Shown here piece after piece: positions 1 through 8,127 of a DNA stretch of 37,621 nucleotides. Positions within the stretch are counted from its first letter, which is position 1. Every line of letters starts with the position of its first letter. Source of the DNA: Clostridiales bacterium (GTDB lineage Bacteria; Bacillota; Clostridia; Oscillospirales; CAG-272); the NCBI GenBank assembly GCA_012800735.1, contig JAAZIU010000023.1:1-37621 (forward strand), read 5' to 3'. The notes under the pieces were generated by a model. It had not been told where the DNA came from. It saw nothing but the letters and a program-made list of their open reading frames with translations, and did no database searches. The translations under genes and the position numbers were made by a program.

Positions 1-2
1 AT

Positions 3-1082
3 CAGTGGTATCACGGCGACTCAGCCGGAAACTATACCGCAATAGCCGCCAACACGAAAACTATCAGCTTCAAACCCGATCCGGTTCCGGCAATTCAATA
101 CCTTAAGTGCTCGGTAATTGACTCGGACGGCGCAATAGCTGAGTCAGCTCCCTGCAAGATTACTCTGAAAGACAGCCCGGTAAATCTAGTGGCGACACTG
201 GACAAAACCTCTGTCAGCGTCGGAGTAAACGAATCTTTTACGCTTAACTGCAGCGTGACCGGCGGAACGGCACCGTATAAATACAAATGGTACTTCGGAG
301 ATCAAAACGGCAAATTTACCGACATGACAACATATTACACCCCCGTATCCGCCGTTACCGGAAGCTCGATTACCGCAAGACCGGATCCGAATCACCCGAC
401 TCATTATCTTAAGTGTGAAGTAACCGATTACACCGGCAAAATCGTATTTTCAAACACCTGCGCCATAGTATTGACAAAAACGCTTAAAGCGCAGCTGTAT
501 TATGCAGAGCTTGTTGTTTACGATAACGATACTTTCTCCATTCCCTGCACGGTTGAAGGCGGTATCGCGCCTTATTATTACACCTGGGAAATATTAACAA
601 GCGACGGTTCAAGCTATGCGAACGCATCCGGAACCGGTTTTTACGGAACCAACACCTCTACGCTCAGCGGCGCCGGATGGGGCACCAGCACCACATGTTA
701 CTTCCGCTGCCGCGTCAGGGATTCTCAATTCAATGAGGTCATTACCAAATCCTGCAAAGTAATCTTTATGGAAAACCCGACCGGGTTGAAAGCAAAGCTT
801 GACAAGACTGATATTTATGTCAGACCCAATTCTTCAATCAACATATTTTGCACACCGAGCGGAGGAAGCGGCAGTTATACTTATCAGTGGTATTTCCGAT
901 ATGAAGGCGGATCTTTCCAAGAGATAATGAATAACTCAACTGCAACTAACTCTACCGTGATGACCTCTCCTTATCAGCCGGAAAACTATTCGCATTGGTA
1001 CTATATATGTAAAGTTACCGACAGCGTCACCGGAAAATCGGTCTACTCCGATGTATGCAAAGCGACATTGAGAACTTGGTAA
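3..1082 (+). CDS. Secreted/surface protein with tandem Ig-like repeats (C-terminal part; 5' end outside window)
   Basis: The frame is open from the left edge to the TAA at 1080-1082, so this is the last ~359 residues of a larger protein. A GTG at 189 is only an internal valine codon. The product is a string of four Ig-like beta-sandwich modules of ~90-100 residues (the first partial). Each carries a GG-x-x-x-Y-x-Y-x-W core and an F-strand Y-x-K/R-C followed 14-15 residues later by a second Cys. The last three modules also have a B-strand Cys, as in FTLNCSV. The sequence closely resembles the modules of the next gene: both share FKPDP, QYLKC and CKITLKD blocks, so the two are tandem paralogues. 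Such repeats usually form extracellular stalks or adhesive arms. No anchor or sorting signal is seen at the C-terminus, which ends LRTW. The function is unknown and the N-terminal domains cannot be seen. Confidence 0.85.
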   Translation, partial: QWYHGDSAGNYTAIAANTKTISFKPDPVPAIQYLKCSVIDSDGAIAESAPCKITLKDSPVNLVATLDKTSVSVGVNESFTLNCSVTGGTAPYKYKWYFGDQNGKFTDMTTYYTPVSAVTGSSITARPDPNHPTHYLKCEVTDYTGKIVFSNTCAIVLTKTLKAQLYYAELVVYDNDTFSIPCTVEGGIAPYYYTWEILTSDGSSYANASGTGFYGTNTSTLSGAGWGTSTTCYFRCRVRDSQFNEVITKSCKVIFMENPTGLKAKLDKTDIYVRPNSSINIFCTPSGGSGSYTYQWYFRYEGGSFQEIMNNSTATNSTVMTSPYQPENYSHWYYICKVTDSVTGKSVYSDVCKATLRTW

Positions 1083-1140
1083 ATCATTTATCCGCTGTCA
1101 GCGCAAAAACAGAATAAAATCCCGAGATTATACAAAAGTC

Positions 1141-1180
1141 CCGCCCGCAGGAAATCCGTTTCCGGCGGGCGGTTGTTTTA
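1141..1180 (+). terminator. Strong intrinsic terminator after first Ig-repeat gene
   Basis: An 8-bp GC stem (CCGCCCGC at 1141-1148 with GCGGGCGG at 1165-1172) continues past one mismatch into a 5-bp stem (GGAAA/TTTCC) around a TCCG tetraloop. The T-rich run TTGTTTTA follows. It separates the two Ig-repeat genes into different transcripts. Confidence 0.85.
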
Positions 1181-1395
1181 TCTGCGCCGAAGTTTTTGAA
1201 TATCAGAAAAATATTTTTCGGAAAACGGAACAAACCGCACGCCTCTCCGTCTTAACTTATGAACTCGTTTTCCGATACCATATTGCGGCAATTATTCCGA
1301 TATATTTGTGCCGACCGATATTTGCAGGATTTATTATTAGATAAACCGAGTCGGAAACGAATAAGCAAAAACTGAAATTATGAGAGGGAATTATC
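1181..1395. other. Intergenic region upstream of second Ig-repeat gene
   Basis: The gene-free gap runs from 1083 to 1395 (313 bases). After the terminator I see no credible ORF. An inverted pair CGGAAAAC / GTTTTCCG (around 1220 and 1267) is separated by ~40 bases. No -35/-10 pair with good spacing stands out, so the promoter of the downstream gene is unresolved. A ribosome binding site GAGAGGGAA precedes the ATG at 1396. Confidence 0.4.
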
Positions 1396-3387
1396 ATGAA
1401 AAAAACGCAGAGGATAATGTCTGCGGCTCTTACCTTATTAATGCTGCTTTCGGTATTTCTTATACCTTCGACGGCGGCATTTAAGAACGGAGACATTGTA
1501 AATTATTATCTCTATACCGACATTATCACCTATATCAACAATATCCCGATCCGCTCCTACAACATAGAAGGCTACACCGCCGTTATCGTCGAAGATCTTG
1601 CAAACTACGGCTTCGACGTCGTGTGGAGCGCAAGCGCAAGGACGCTGAAAGTGACCCGCAACACATCAAAGCGAATAATCGGTGGCTTTGCCCCGACGCC
1701 GAATACCCGTCTGATCGGCTCCCGCGCCGGCGAGGTCTATTACACCGACATCATCACCTATTTTGATGGTCAAGCCGTAAAGAGCTATAACATCGGCGGC
1801 CGTACGATAGCATATGTCGACGATCTTGCGGATTTTTACAAGCATACCTATGTCTGGGACGGCTACGCGAGAACGCTTTCGCTTACTCTGCGCGGCGGTC
1901 CGTCTCCGTCTCCCGCCCCGCCGCCTTCGGCTAAGTTAGCAATATCTTCACAGCCGAAAGACGTCGTTGCGAATAAGAGCGACCCGGTTTCTTTCCAGGT
2001 TACTGTAAAGGGCGGAACAGCTCCCTATTCATATCAGTGGCAGACAAGACAGGGCAATTCCGGGTCCTGGAAGAACACTTCATACACCCTGAATAAGATG
2101 AGTATCTTCGTCTCCGAAGCCGACCTTAACAACCCCAACTACTATCGCTGTGTAATTACCGACTCGGCGGGAAGCAAGGTTACGTCCAACGCCGTTTCGG
2201 TATCTTCTTCTCAGCCTTCCGCTCTTTCCGTTTCGCTTACCGCCGAAAATGTCTCGATATTCTCAAATGAGTCGCTGACGATAAGCGCTACCGTCAGCGG
2301 CGGAAAGGCTCCTTATAAGTATCAGTGGTATTTCGGCAATTCCGCCGGAAGTTATGTCGGATTAACGGCAAACACTCAGACCATCAGCTTCAAGCCGGAT
2401 CCCTCCCAGTCCACCCAGTACCTCAAATGCGCGGTGATAGACGCAAACGGAACGATAGCCCAGTCAAAGCCCTGTAAGATTACTCTCAAGGATCCCCAGC
2501 AGCTTTCGGCAAAGCTTGATAAAACCGCAATGACAGGTTCTCCGAGCGATCTTTTCAGTCTTACCGTCACGGCATCCGGCGGAAGCGGCTTGTATTCGTA
2601 TAAATGGTATTTCGGAGACAGTTCGGGCAACTTCAAAGACATGACCGCTTATATGTCCGGCGCGGATGCCCCGACGCTGACGACTTATCCGTCCCCGCAA
2701 TACGCAACCCAGTATTACAAGTGCCTTGTAACCGACAGAACAACAAACAAGTCGGTCTTCTCGGATACCTGCACCATGACTCTGACCGGCAGCATAGAGA
2801 AACCGCTCGAAGCAAAGCTTGACAAGACTTATATCATCGTCGGGATAAATGATTACTTTACCCTTCGCGTCTCGGTAACCGGCGGAATATCTCCGTATAC
2901 TTACAGATGGTTCTTCGGAGACAGCTCGGGTAATTTCAGTGAACTCAACGGCACCGGTGTTTCGGGTGACTCAATTAACCTAAAGCCGAATCCGAACCAT
3001 TTAACTCAATACTACAAATGCCTTGTAATTGACAACAAAGGAAACATGGTATTATCGGACACCTGCACCGTCAAACTTAGCAGCAGTTCGATAACTCCGC
3101 TTAAAGCAAGGCTTGATAATGAATCGCTCACGGTTTATAAAGGCGATACGTATTCTATCACCTGCATGGCGGAGGGCGGAGCCGGTTCTTATGAATATCA
3201 GTGGGAATTCGGGATGATGTACGGCGGAAGAGTTATTTTTGTGGAATCCGCTTTCACAACTAAAACAATCCACCTGACCGCAATAGGAGGCAATCGTACC
3301 TTTTATTATCGCTGCAAAGTTAAAGATGCAAACAACAACAGCGTAGTTACAAACGTCTGCGTGGTAAGGGATTTGGATAACCCATAA
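1396..3387 (+). CDS. Secreted protein: two copper-amine-oxidase-N-like stalk repeats plus five Ig-like modules
   Basis: The 663-residue protein begins with a Sec signal peptide (basic start, hydrophobic run to about residue 27, STAA cleavage region). Residues ~35-90 and ~105-160 are two copies of a short module containing YTDIITY, SYNI and a W-x-x-x-ARTL ending. They resemble the copper amine oxidase N-terminal-like domain (PF07833 type) common in clostridial surface proteins. A Pro/Ser linker (SPSPAPPPS) leads into five Ig-like modules of ~95 residues. Modules 2-5 carry the F-strand Cys plus a second Cys 14-15 residues on, and module 1 lacks the second. No LPXTG or transmembrane anchor is visible, so attachment to the cell is unclear. 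The start is supported by GAGAGGGAA nine bases upstream. The likely role is an extracellular structural or binding protein; the ligand is unknown. Confidence 0.85.
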   Translation: MKKTQRIMSAALTLLMLLSVFLIPSTAAFKNGDIVNYYLYTDIITYINNIPIRSYNIEGYTAVIVEDLANYGFDVVWSASARTLKVTRNTSKRIIGGFAPTPNTRLIGSRAGEVYYTDIITYFDGQAVKSYNIGGRTIAYVDDLADFYKHTYVWDGYARTLSLTLRGGPSPSPAPPPSAKLAISSQPKDVVANKSDPVSFQVTVKGGTAPYSYQWQTRQGNSGSWKNTSYTLNKMSIFVSEADLNNPNYYRCVITDSAGSKVTSNAVSVSSSQPSALSVSLTAENVSIFSNESLTISATVSGGKAPYKYQWYFGNSAGSYVGLTANTQTISFKPDPSQSTQYLKCAVIDANGTIAQSKPCKITLKDPQQLSAKLDKTAMTGSPSDLFSLTVTASGGSGLYSYKWYFGDSSGNFKDMTAYMSGADAPTLTTYPSPQYATQYYKCLVTDRTTNKSVFSDTCTMTLTGSIEKPLEAKLDKTYIIVGINDYFTLRVSVTGGISPYTYRWFFGDSSGNFSELNGTGVSGDSINLKPNPNHLTQYYKCLVIDNKGNMVLSDTCTVKLSSSSITPLKARLDNESLTVYKGDTYSITCMAEGGAGSYEYQWEFGMMYGGRVIFVESAFTTKTIHLTAIGGNRTFYYRCKVKDANNNSVVTNVCVVRDLDNP

Positions 3388-3462
3388 AAAATGGGCAGAA
3401 CAAATCGACTCTATAATATACCGATAATCAAACTATTTTGATAACCCCGAAAAACGAATATT

Positions 3463-3499
3463 CCCCGCCCGCCGAAGGATTTGCTTTTTGCGGGCGGGG
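3463..3499 (+). terminator. GC-rich hairpin, possible terminator after second Ig-repeat gene
   Basis: A perfect 10-bp inverted repeat (CCCCGCCCGC at 3463-3472, GCGGGCGGGG at 3490-3499) has a 17-base loop. The downstream T content on the + strand is poor (GCGTGCTGATTTTA), so termination may be inefficient. It is the only strong structure in the 3388-3566 gap. Confidence 0.45.
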
Positions 3500-3566
3500 G
3501 CGTGCTGATTTTATTAAGCAGTTAATTAAAGTTCATCTAAATTAATAAAATAAAAGAGGGCAATCC

Positions 3567-4157
3567 ATGACCAAACCCGACAACCTTCAGGCGAACCCGC
3601 ATCTCCCCCGCTGCCCCTGGTGCAAGGAATCCAACCCGCTTTATATCGCGTATCACGACTATGAGTGGGGAATTTACTGCCGTGATGACAGACGGCTTTA
3701 TGAGTTATTCCTGCTTGAAGGATTTCAGGCGGGGCTGAGCTGGGAAACGGTACTGAATAAACGGGAAAACTTCCGCCTGGCGTATGACAGCTTCGATATT
3801 GATAAAGTCTGCGCTTACGGCGAAAAAAAGATCGAAGAATTGATGAAGAACCCCGGCATCATCCGCCACCGCGGTAAAATTAAAGCGAGTATTGAAAATA
3901 GCCGTATCATCCGGGAAATCCGGCGGGAATTCGGCTCTTTCTCCGGATATCTCGATACTTTCACCGGAGGAAAGGTGATTTTCGAGCCGGATATAACAGT
4001 CACGCGCAGCGAACTTTCCGATACTATATCATCGGATATGAAGCGCCGCGGCATGAAATTCGCCGGCACGACGATAATTTACGCGTTTCTTCAGGCTTGC
4101 GGAAGAATAAACGGCCATGTCAGAGAATGTTTTCTTTACAAAGAAAGCGAAAAATAA
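3567..4157 (+). CDS. tag: DNA-3-methyladenine glycosylase I
   Basis: This base-excision repair enzyme removes 3-methyladenine from alkylated DNA. The 196-residue protein matches the E. coli Tag pattern along its length. It has the RC-x-W start (Cys16), the YIAYHDYEWG block with His30, the LEGFQAGLSW block whose Glu51 corresponds to catalytic Glu38 of E. coli, the GIIRHRGKI block, and the C-terminal RGMKFAGTTIIYAFLQACG followed by GHVREC. Cys16, His30, His184 and Cys188 match the structural zinc ligands of the family. There is a short N-terminal extension of about 12 residues. The start has an AGAGGG binding site. The gene appears monocistronic, bounded downstream by the shared terminator at 4161. 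Confidence 0.95.
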   Translation: MTKPDNLQANPHLPRCPWCKESNPLYIAYHDYEWGIYCRDDRRLYELFLLEGFQAGLSWETVLNKRENFRLAYDSFDIDKVCAYGEKKIEELMKNPGIIRHRGKIKASIENSRIIREIRREFGSFSGYLDTFTGGKVIFEPDITVTRSELSDTISSDMKRRGMKFAGTTIIYAFLQACGRINGHVRECFLYKESEK

Positions 4158-4160
4158 AGA

Positions 4161-4190
4161 CCGGCGGCAATTTGCCGCCGGTTTCGTTTT
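4161..4190. terminator. Bidirectional intrinsic terminator between convergent tag and MATE genes
   Basis: CCGGCGGC (4161-4168), a 5-base loop and GCCGCCGG (4174-4181) form a perfect 8-bp GC stem. T-rich sequence follows on the + strand (TTTCGTTTT). On the - strand the complement of the A-rich stretch at 4151-4160 supplies a T run. It serves both convergent genes. Confidence 0.9.
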
Positions 4191-5556
4191 AATCGCTTAT
4201 ATTTTCCCGCGTAAGATTTTCCACCCACTTGTATTTGCGGAAATGAATCATAACCCAGGGGATTTTCCCAACCTCGTCGAGGCAGGTGCAGGCGTATACC
4301 GCAATAGGCGACCAGCCGAATTTGAAAGCGCCCAGCCAGGCAAGAGGCAGCGCGAAAAGCCACATCGCGACAATCAGGCTGTATACGTCAAAGAGAGTGT
4401 CGCCGCCGGAAGCGAAAACCCCGTTTATGATGATGGTGTTGACGCAGCGACCTATCATGTAAACCGCCATAATGACCATCATACCGATAAGATACTCGCG
4501 AGCCTGTTCGGTAAGTGACATAAACGGAAGCAGAACCGGTATTATAAGAAGGACCAACACGGTACAGGAAAAACCGTTTAAAAACGCCAGCTTTGCAAGA
4601 CGAATGCCGTATAGTTTGCCGTAATCAAGCCTTCCGGCTCCGAGTTCGTAACCGACAATGATCCCCCCTCCGGAGGCAAGGCCGTTGCAGAGACAGCACA
4701 TAAGGTCTCGCACCACCGCAGATATCGCGCAGGCAGCCGCGGCGTCGCTTCCCATATGTCCGATTATCGCGGTGTAGGCGGTAAATCCGACGCCCCATAA
4801 AAGGCTGGCTCCAAATAAAGGAAGGGCAACATGGGCAAAGTCTCGCGCCAACTGTCGGGAGTGATGAAAGAGGCGGGTAAAGTCGGGGCGCAGAAAGCCT
4901 TTTGAATAAGACGATACCACGCACCACCCAAGCTCGATAATCCTTGATATCAGCGTCGCTATCGCGGCGCCGGCAACGCCCATGGCGGGAACGCCGAGAA
5001 GCCCGTAGATTAATACCGCGTTGAGCACTATATTTATAACAACCGCGCCCGAACTTATCCAGGCAGCGCGGGGAACGTGTTCGGTAACCTTAAAAATGGC
5101 GATGTAACACTGCGAGATGCCGGTCAAAAGATACGACCATCCGGCGATCTTAAGATAACCGGCGCCGATTTCGATAAGCTGCGGAACATTTGTAAAAACA
5201 GCCATCAGATGTTCCGGTATAAAGGTACAAAGCGCGAAGAAGACAAACGACGCAAGACCGCAGAGACGCAGAATCATGCAGAAGATGTCGTTTATCGTTT
5301 TCTTGTCTCCCTTTCCCCAGTATTGCGCTCCCAAAACCGCCGCGGTGCCGGTGCAGGAAGAGAGGATCATGTTCTGAACGAACTGTATCTGAGTCGCGAG
5401 CGAAACCGCCGACATGGCGTCCTGGTCGATGCGCCCCAGCATAATCGCGTCCGCGGCGGCGACCGACGCGAGCATCAAGCTCTGGAAGGCTATCGGAAGG
5501 GTGAGCGCAAAGAGCCTTTTTAAAAAATCACGGTCGGAAAAAAGTTTATCGCGCAT
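4189..5556 (-). CDS. MATE family multidrug/cation antiporter
   Basis: A polytopic inner-membrane efflux pump of the MATE (NorM/DinF-like) superfamily, exporting drugs or metabolites in exchange for Na+ or H+. The 455 residues contain about 12 hydrophobic segments in two related halves. Family-type features include the early stretch LPIAFQSLMLASVAAADAIM with LGRID after it, and GAQYWGKGD. The frame extends to an ATG at 5625, but I chose the start at 5556. A near-consensus promoter (5593-5621) lies inside that extension, and the shorter protein begins MRDKLFSDRDFLKRLFAL, as MATE proteins normally do, at the usual length. The gene stands alone, facing tag. The substrate cannot be predicted. Confidence 0.92.
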   Translation of the reverse strand: MRDKLFSDRDFLKRLFALTLPIAFQSLMLASVAAADAIMLGRIDQDAMSAVSLATQIQFVQNMILSSCTGTAAVLGAQYWGKGDKKTINDIFCMILRLCGLASFVFFALCTFIPEHLMAVFTNVPQLIEIGAGYLKIAGWSYLLTGISQCYIAIFKVTEHVPRAAWISSGAVVINIVLNAVLIYGLLGVPAMGVAGAAIATLISRIIELGWCVVSSYSKGFLRPDFTRLFHHSRQLARDFAHVALPLFGASLLWGVGFTAYTAIIGHMGSDAAAACAISAVVRDLMCCLCNGLASGGGIIVGYELGAGRLDYGKLYGIRLAKLAFLNGFSCTVLVLLIIPVLLPFMSLTEQAREYLIGMMVIMAVYMIGRCVNTIIINGVFASGGDTLFDVYSLIVAMWLFALPLAWLGAFKFGWSPIAVYACTCLDEVGKIPWVMIHFRKYKWVENLTRENISD

Positions 5557-5592
5557 AAATTCATCTTTCTGAAAACAAAGCGTACGGGGGAT

Positions 5593-5621
5593 ATTATACC
5601 CTATTCCGGCAAATAATACAA
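5593..5621 (-). promoter_or_regulatory. Sigma-A promoter for the MATE gene
   Basis: On the minus strand, TTGTAT (-35, 5616-5621), a 17-base spacer and a perfect TATAAT (-10, 5593-5598). The predicted start near 5586 gives a leader of about 30 bases to the ATG at 5556. Confidence 0.7.
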
Positions 5622-5760
5622 GCATTTCCGGTTAATTCTTTTTAAAGCCGAAAAACGCAGAGATACGGCAGCGGAAGCTGCGCAAAAAACGGTCGAAATG
5701 AGTTATTCACAAAGACTTATCACAAAAGACACAAAAAAACATAAAGTGACATCATCAGTG

Positions 5761-5769
5761 TGCTATAAT
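5761..5769 (+). promoter_or_regulatory. Extended -10 promoter for the 5813 lipoprotein gene
   Basis: TGC followed by TATAAT (5764-5769) is an extended -10 element. No good -35 exists at 17-base spacing (GTGACA at 5746 is too close), which fits an extended -10 promoter. The leader is about 37 bases, with GGAGGG before the ATG at 5813. Confidence 0.55.
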
Positions 5770-5812
5770 GAAAGAATAAAGAGGAACAAAATAATAAACG
5801 GAGGGTAAAAGC

Positions 5813-7972
5813 ATGAAAAGAAAAATAACGGCGCTGTTTCTTCTTCTGCCGCTTATCATCGGACTCTTCGGCTGCGGCAAAAATAAGTCTGATGAAACGA
5901 AAAAGCCGGACAAGATCAGTCTTTCCGGCATAGTATCGCTTGAAGAGATCGATCCCGGTATCGAACAGGCGGATTCCATATCGTTTGATAACGGTGAGCT
6001 TGTGTTTTACGGCAATAATGAAGGGAAGTATCAGTTAAGCCGGATAAAGCCGGACGGGGAGCCGGAGGTGACGGATTTTGTATTCGACGAAAAATACGGC
6101 TATATCAGCGATTTTTGCAGTCTCGGCGAAAACAGTATTTTTCTGGCAGACGCATTTAACTATGAGACCGGCGAAAGGCTCATGTATATTATCTGTATGA
6201 GCGAAGGCGAGATAAAATGGGTGAAAGAGAAGAACGAGATATATCAATCGGCAAACCCTTTTGCAAACGTGGATATTATCTCGGACGGCTCATCCCTGTG
6301 CGTTGTGATTGAGCAGTTTGCCGTATTGCTCGACGCAGACGGCAACGCGCTTTCAAACCATGAGTTTCCCGGATGGCTGATGGGGTCTTTCCTCTCCGGC
6401 GGCGAAATGCATTTTTGGGGTAATGATTTCCATATTACGGTAAAAGACGGCTCCTTTGTCAACGCCCCCGACTGGCAGGAAACGTTCAAGATGATTCGCG
6501 GCTCGCAGGATGTCGGTTACGGCGGGAAATACGACTTTCTTTATAACGACGGCATAGACCTTTACGGCTGTATGGCAGACGGCGCCAAAACTTTGCTTGT
6601 CAACTGGATGAACTCGGATATAGACGCAAATTCGGTCAGATTTTTCGCCTGTTCCGACGAAGGCGAGCTGTATATAAAGACAAGCTCAATCGAGACCGGA
6701 GAGTCCGGCGTTTATCACTGCATCCATCAGCCCGACCGGGAATACGACACAGCTTCGGTCGTCCGCGTTTTATATCGCGAGGACGGGTCAAGAACCATCG
6801 TTTCCGCAGCGGCGGCTTTCAACAAAGCCTATCCTCAGTATCGCGCCGCGCTTGAGCGGTATTCGGATGAGGGAACTATTCAGGAGCAGCTGAATCTGAT
6901 ACTTGCATCAGGCAACCCGCCGGATATAATCGCGCTTGACCATCATACCGATTACGAATCGCTTATAAATAAAGGCGCCTTCCTTGACCTTTACGAATGC
7001 GGCGCGGTCGACCCCGATGACGTGTTTAATTGCATCAAAACCCGTTTCGGCACAGGCGACAAGCTGTATCTGCTGCCGGTCAGGTTTCTTATGCGCAGCT
7101 ATTCGGCAAAGAAAGGACGATTTCCGACCGGAGAAGACTGGACATTTTCCGCGTATGCCAAGGCTTATGACGAGGCTTTGAAAGAGGGAAAATATCTTTC
7201 CAACCCGACTTTCGGCAGGGAAATTGCCCTGAATTATCTTATAGAGCCGATAATGAACCGCTATATTGATTACGATGCAAATACCTGTTCCTTTGACTGC
7301 GAAGAATTCAAAGCTGACATCGAATGGCTCAAAAAGCTTCCCGCTGCAGATGAGTATCATCAGGTCAAATCGCAGAACCCATATATCTCGGATGAAGTTC
7401 TGCTGTTTTTAGCCGAGGTCAACGCTTTCGAACAATATATCCGGGCGACGGCGGTATTTGGCAGCTCGTCCGAGGGCGAGATGATAGGATTCCCCGGATC
7501 AAACGGCGCTTCGCTGTTTATGACGGGAACTCTGAGTTTTGCTATTTCCGCCGAATGTTCAAACAAAGAGGCGGCTGCCGCGATGCTGAAATATATTATT
7601 GATCCCGACATGATGATTATGGGAAGACTCGAATTGTCTCCCCTGAAGTCGGTCGCGCTCAAAGACTTCAAGAAAAACGGCGAACAATATTTGACATTTA
7701 ATATAAATAATCCGTCCGGATACAGAGGCGACTCGGAAGAACCGTCCGAAGAACGATTGCAGCCGGGCGATTTCGTCATCAAAGCGGATCAGAAACTATA
7801 CGATGAATATCTCGCTTTCATAGACAGCGCGCAGATTGAACGGCGGATGCCGGAGAAGATAAAGGAAATCATCAAAGAAGAACTCTCCGGTTACTTCGGC
7901 GGCAAGCCGGCGGACAATATAGCAAAGAATATCCAAAGCCGGGTCAGCCTGTATTTCAGTGAGAAAGAATAA
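5813..7972 (+). CDS. Long extracellular solute-binding lipoprotein with extra N-terminal region
   Basis: The 719-residue protein starts with a lipoprotein signal peptide and a lipobox LFGC (Cys21), so it should be anchored on the outer face of the membrane. From about residue 317 to the end it resembles ABC solute-binding proteins of the sugar-binding type (family 1 fold). It has a start like SRTIVSAAAAFNKAYPQY, then EQLNLILASGNPPDIIAL, a hinge region, and late helices around AAAMLKYIIDP. Residues ~30-315 are additional and rich in short beta-strand patterns with aromatic, Asp and Gly turns. A beta-propeller-like sensor or binding region is likely but not proven. No permease or ATPase gene is adjacent. 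The gene is monocistronic, with its own promoter and a terminator right after the stop. The ligand is unknown, possibly a saccharide. Confidence 0.8.
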   Translation: MKRKITALFLLLPLIIGLFGCGKNKSDETKKPDKISLSGIVSLEEIDPGIEQADSISFDNGELVFYGNNEGKYQLSRIKPDGEPEVTDFVFDEKYGYISDFCSLGENSIFLADAFNYETGERLMYIICMSEGEIKWVKEKNEIYQSANPFANVDIISDGSSLCVVIEQFAVLLDADGNALSNHEFPGWLMGSFLSGGEMHFWGNDFHITVKDGSFVNAPDWQETFKMIRGSQDVGYGGKYDFLYNDGIDLYGCMADGAKTLLVNWMNSDIDANSVRFFACSDEGELYIKTSSIETGESGVYHCIHQPDREYDTASVVRVLYREDGSRTIVSAAAAFNKAYPQYRAALERYSDEGTIQEQLNLILASGNPPDIIALDHHTDYESLINKGAFLDLYECGAVDPDDVFNCIKTRFGTGDKLYLLPVRFLMRSYSAKKGRFPTGEDWTFSAYAKAYDEALKEGKYLSNPTFGREIALNYLIEPIMNRYIDYDANTCSFDCEEFKADIEWLKKLPAADEYHQVKSQNPYISDEVLLFLAEVNAFEQYIRATAVFGSSSEGEMIGFPGSNGASLFMTGTLSFAISAECSNKEAAAAMLKYIIDPDMMIMGRLELSPLKSVALKDFKKNGEQYLTFNINNPSGYRGDSEEPSEERLQPGDFVIKADQKLYDEYLAFIDSAQIERRMPEKIKEIIKEELSGYFGGKPADNIAKNIQSRVSLYFSEKE

Positions 7973-7978
7973 TATGCG

Positions 7979-8018
7979 TCCGCGGGGGTCTTAAATGCCT
8001 CCGCGGATATTTTATTTA
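7979..8018 (+). terminator. Intrinsic terminator after the 5813 lipoprotein gene
   Basis: TCCGCGGGGG (7979-7988) pairs with CCTCCGCGGA (7998-8007), a 10-bp stem with one wobble and a 9-base loop. The T-rich run TATTTTATTTA follows. Confidence 0.85.
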
Positions 8019-8041
8019 ATTCGGCATTGAAAACAAAACTC

Positions 8042-8070
8042 TTGCATTTTGCGCCGCGTAATGATATAAT
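8042..8070 (+). promoter_or_regulatory. Promoter for the membrane-anchored protein gene at 8128
   Basis: TTGCAT (8042-8047), a 17-base spacer, and TATAAT (8065-8070) preceded by TGA, giving an extended -10. It lies directly after the upstream terminator and leaves a leader of about 50 bases. Confidence 0.65.
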
Positions 8071-8127
8071 AAATATAAGCAATTTATCAAGAAAACAAAC
8101 AAAAATATCATTTCGGAGTTGAACGGA

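Noticed and set aside
1-3387. Repeats in the Ig genes as a CRISPR-like or DNA-level repeat array
   Set aside because: The similarity is at protein level with ~95-codon spacing and diverged bases; it is domain duplication.
3413-3418. TATAAT after the second Ig-repeat gene
   Set aside because: No -35 at suitable spacing and no gene starts nearby; tag begins ~150 bases later, beyond a strong hairpin.
4117-4518. 133-codon + strand frame over the end of the MATE gene
   Set aside because: It starts inside tag, crosses the terminator hairpin and is antisense to a clear MATE gene; the composition looks like a shadow frame.
5557-5625. N-terminal extension of the MATE protein to an ATG at 5625
   Set aside because: The -35 and -10 of a good promoter lie inside it, and the shorter protein has the normal family start and length.
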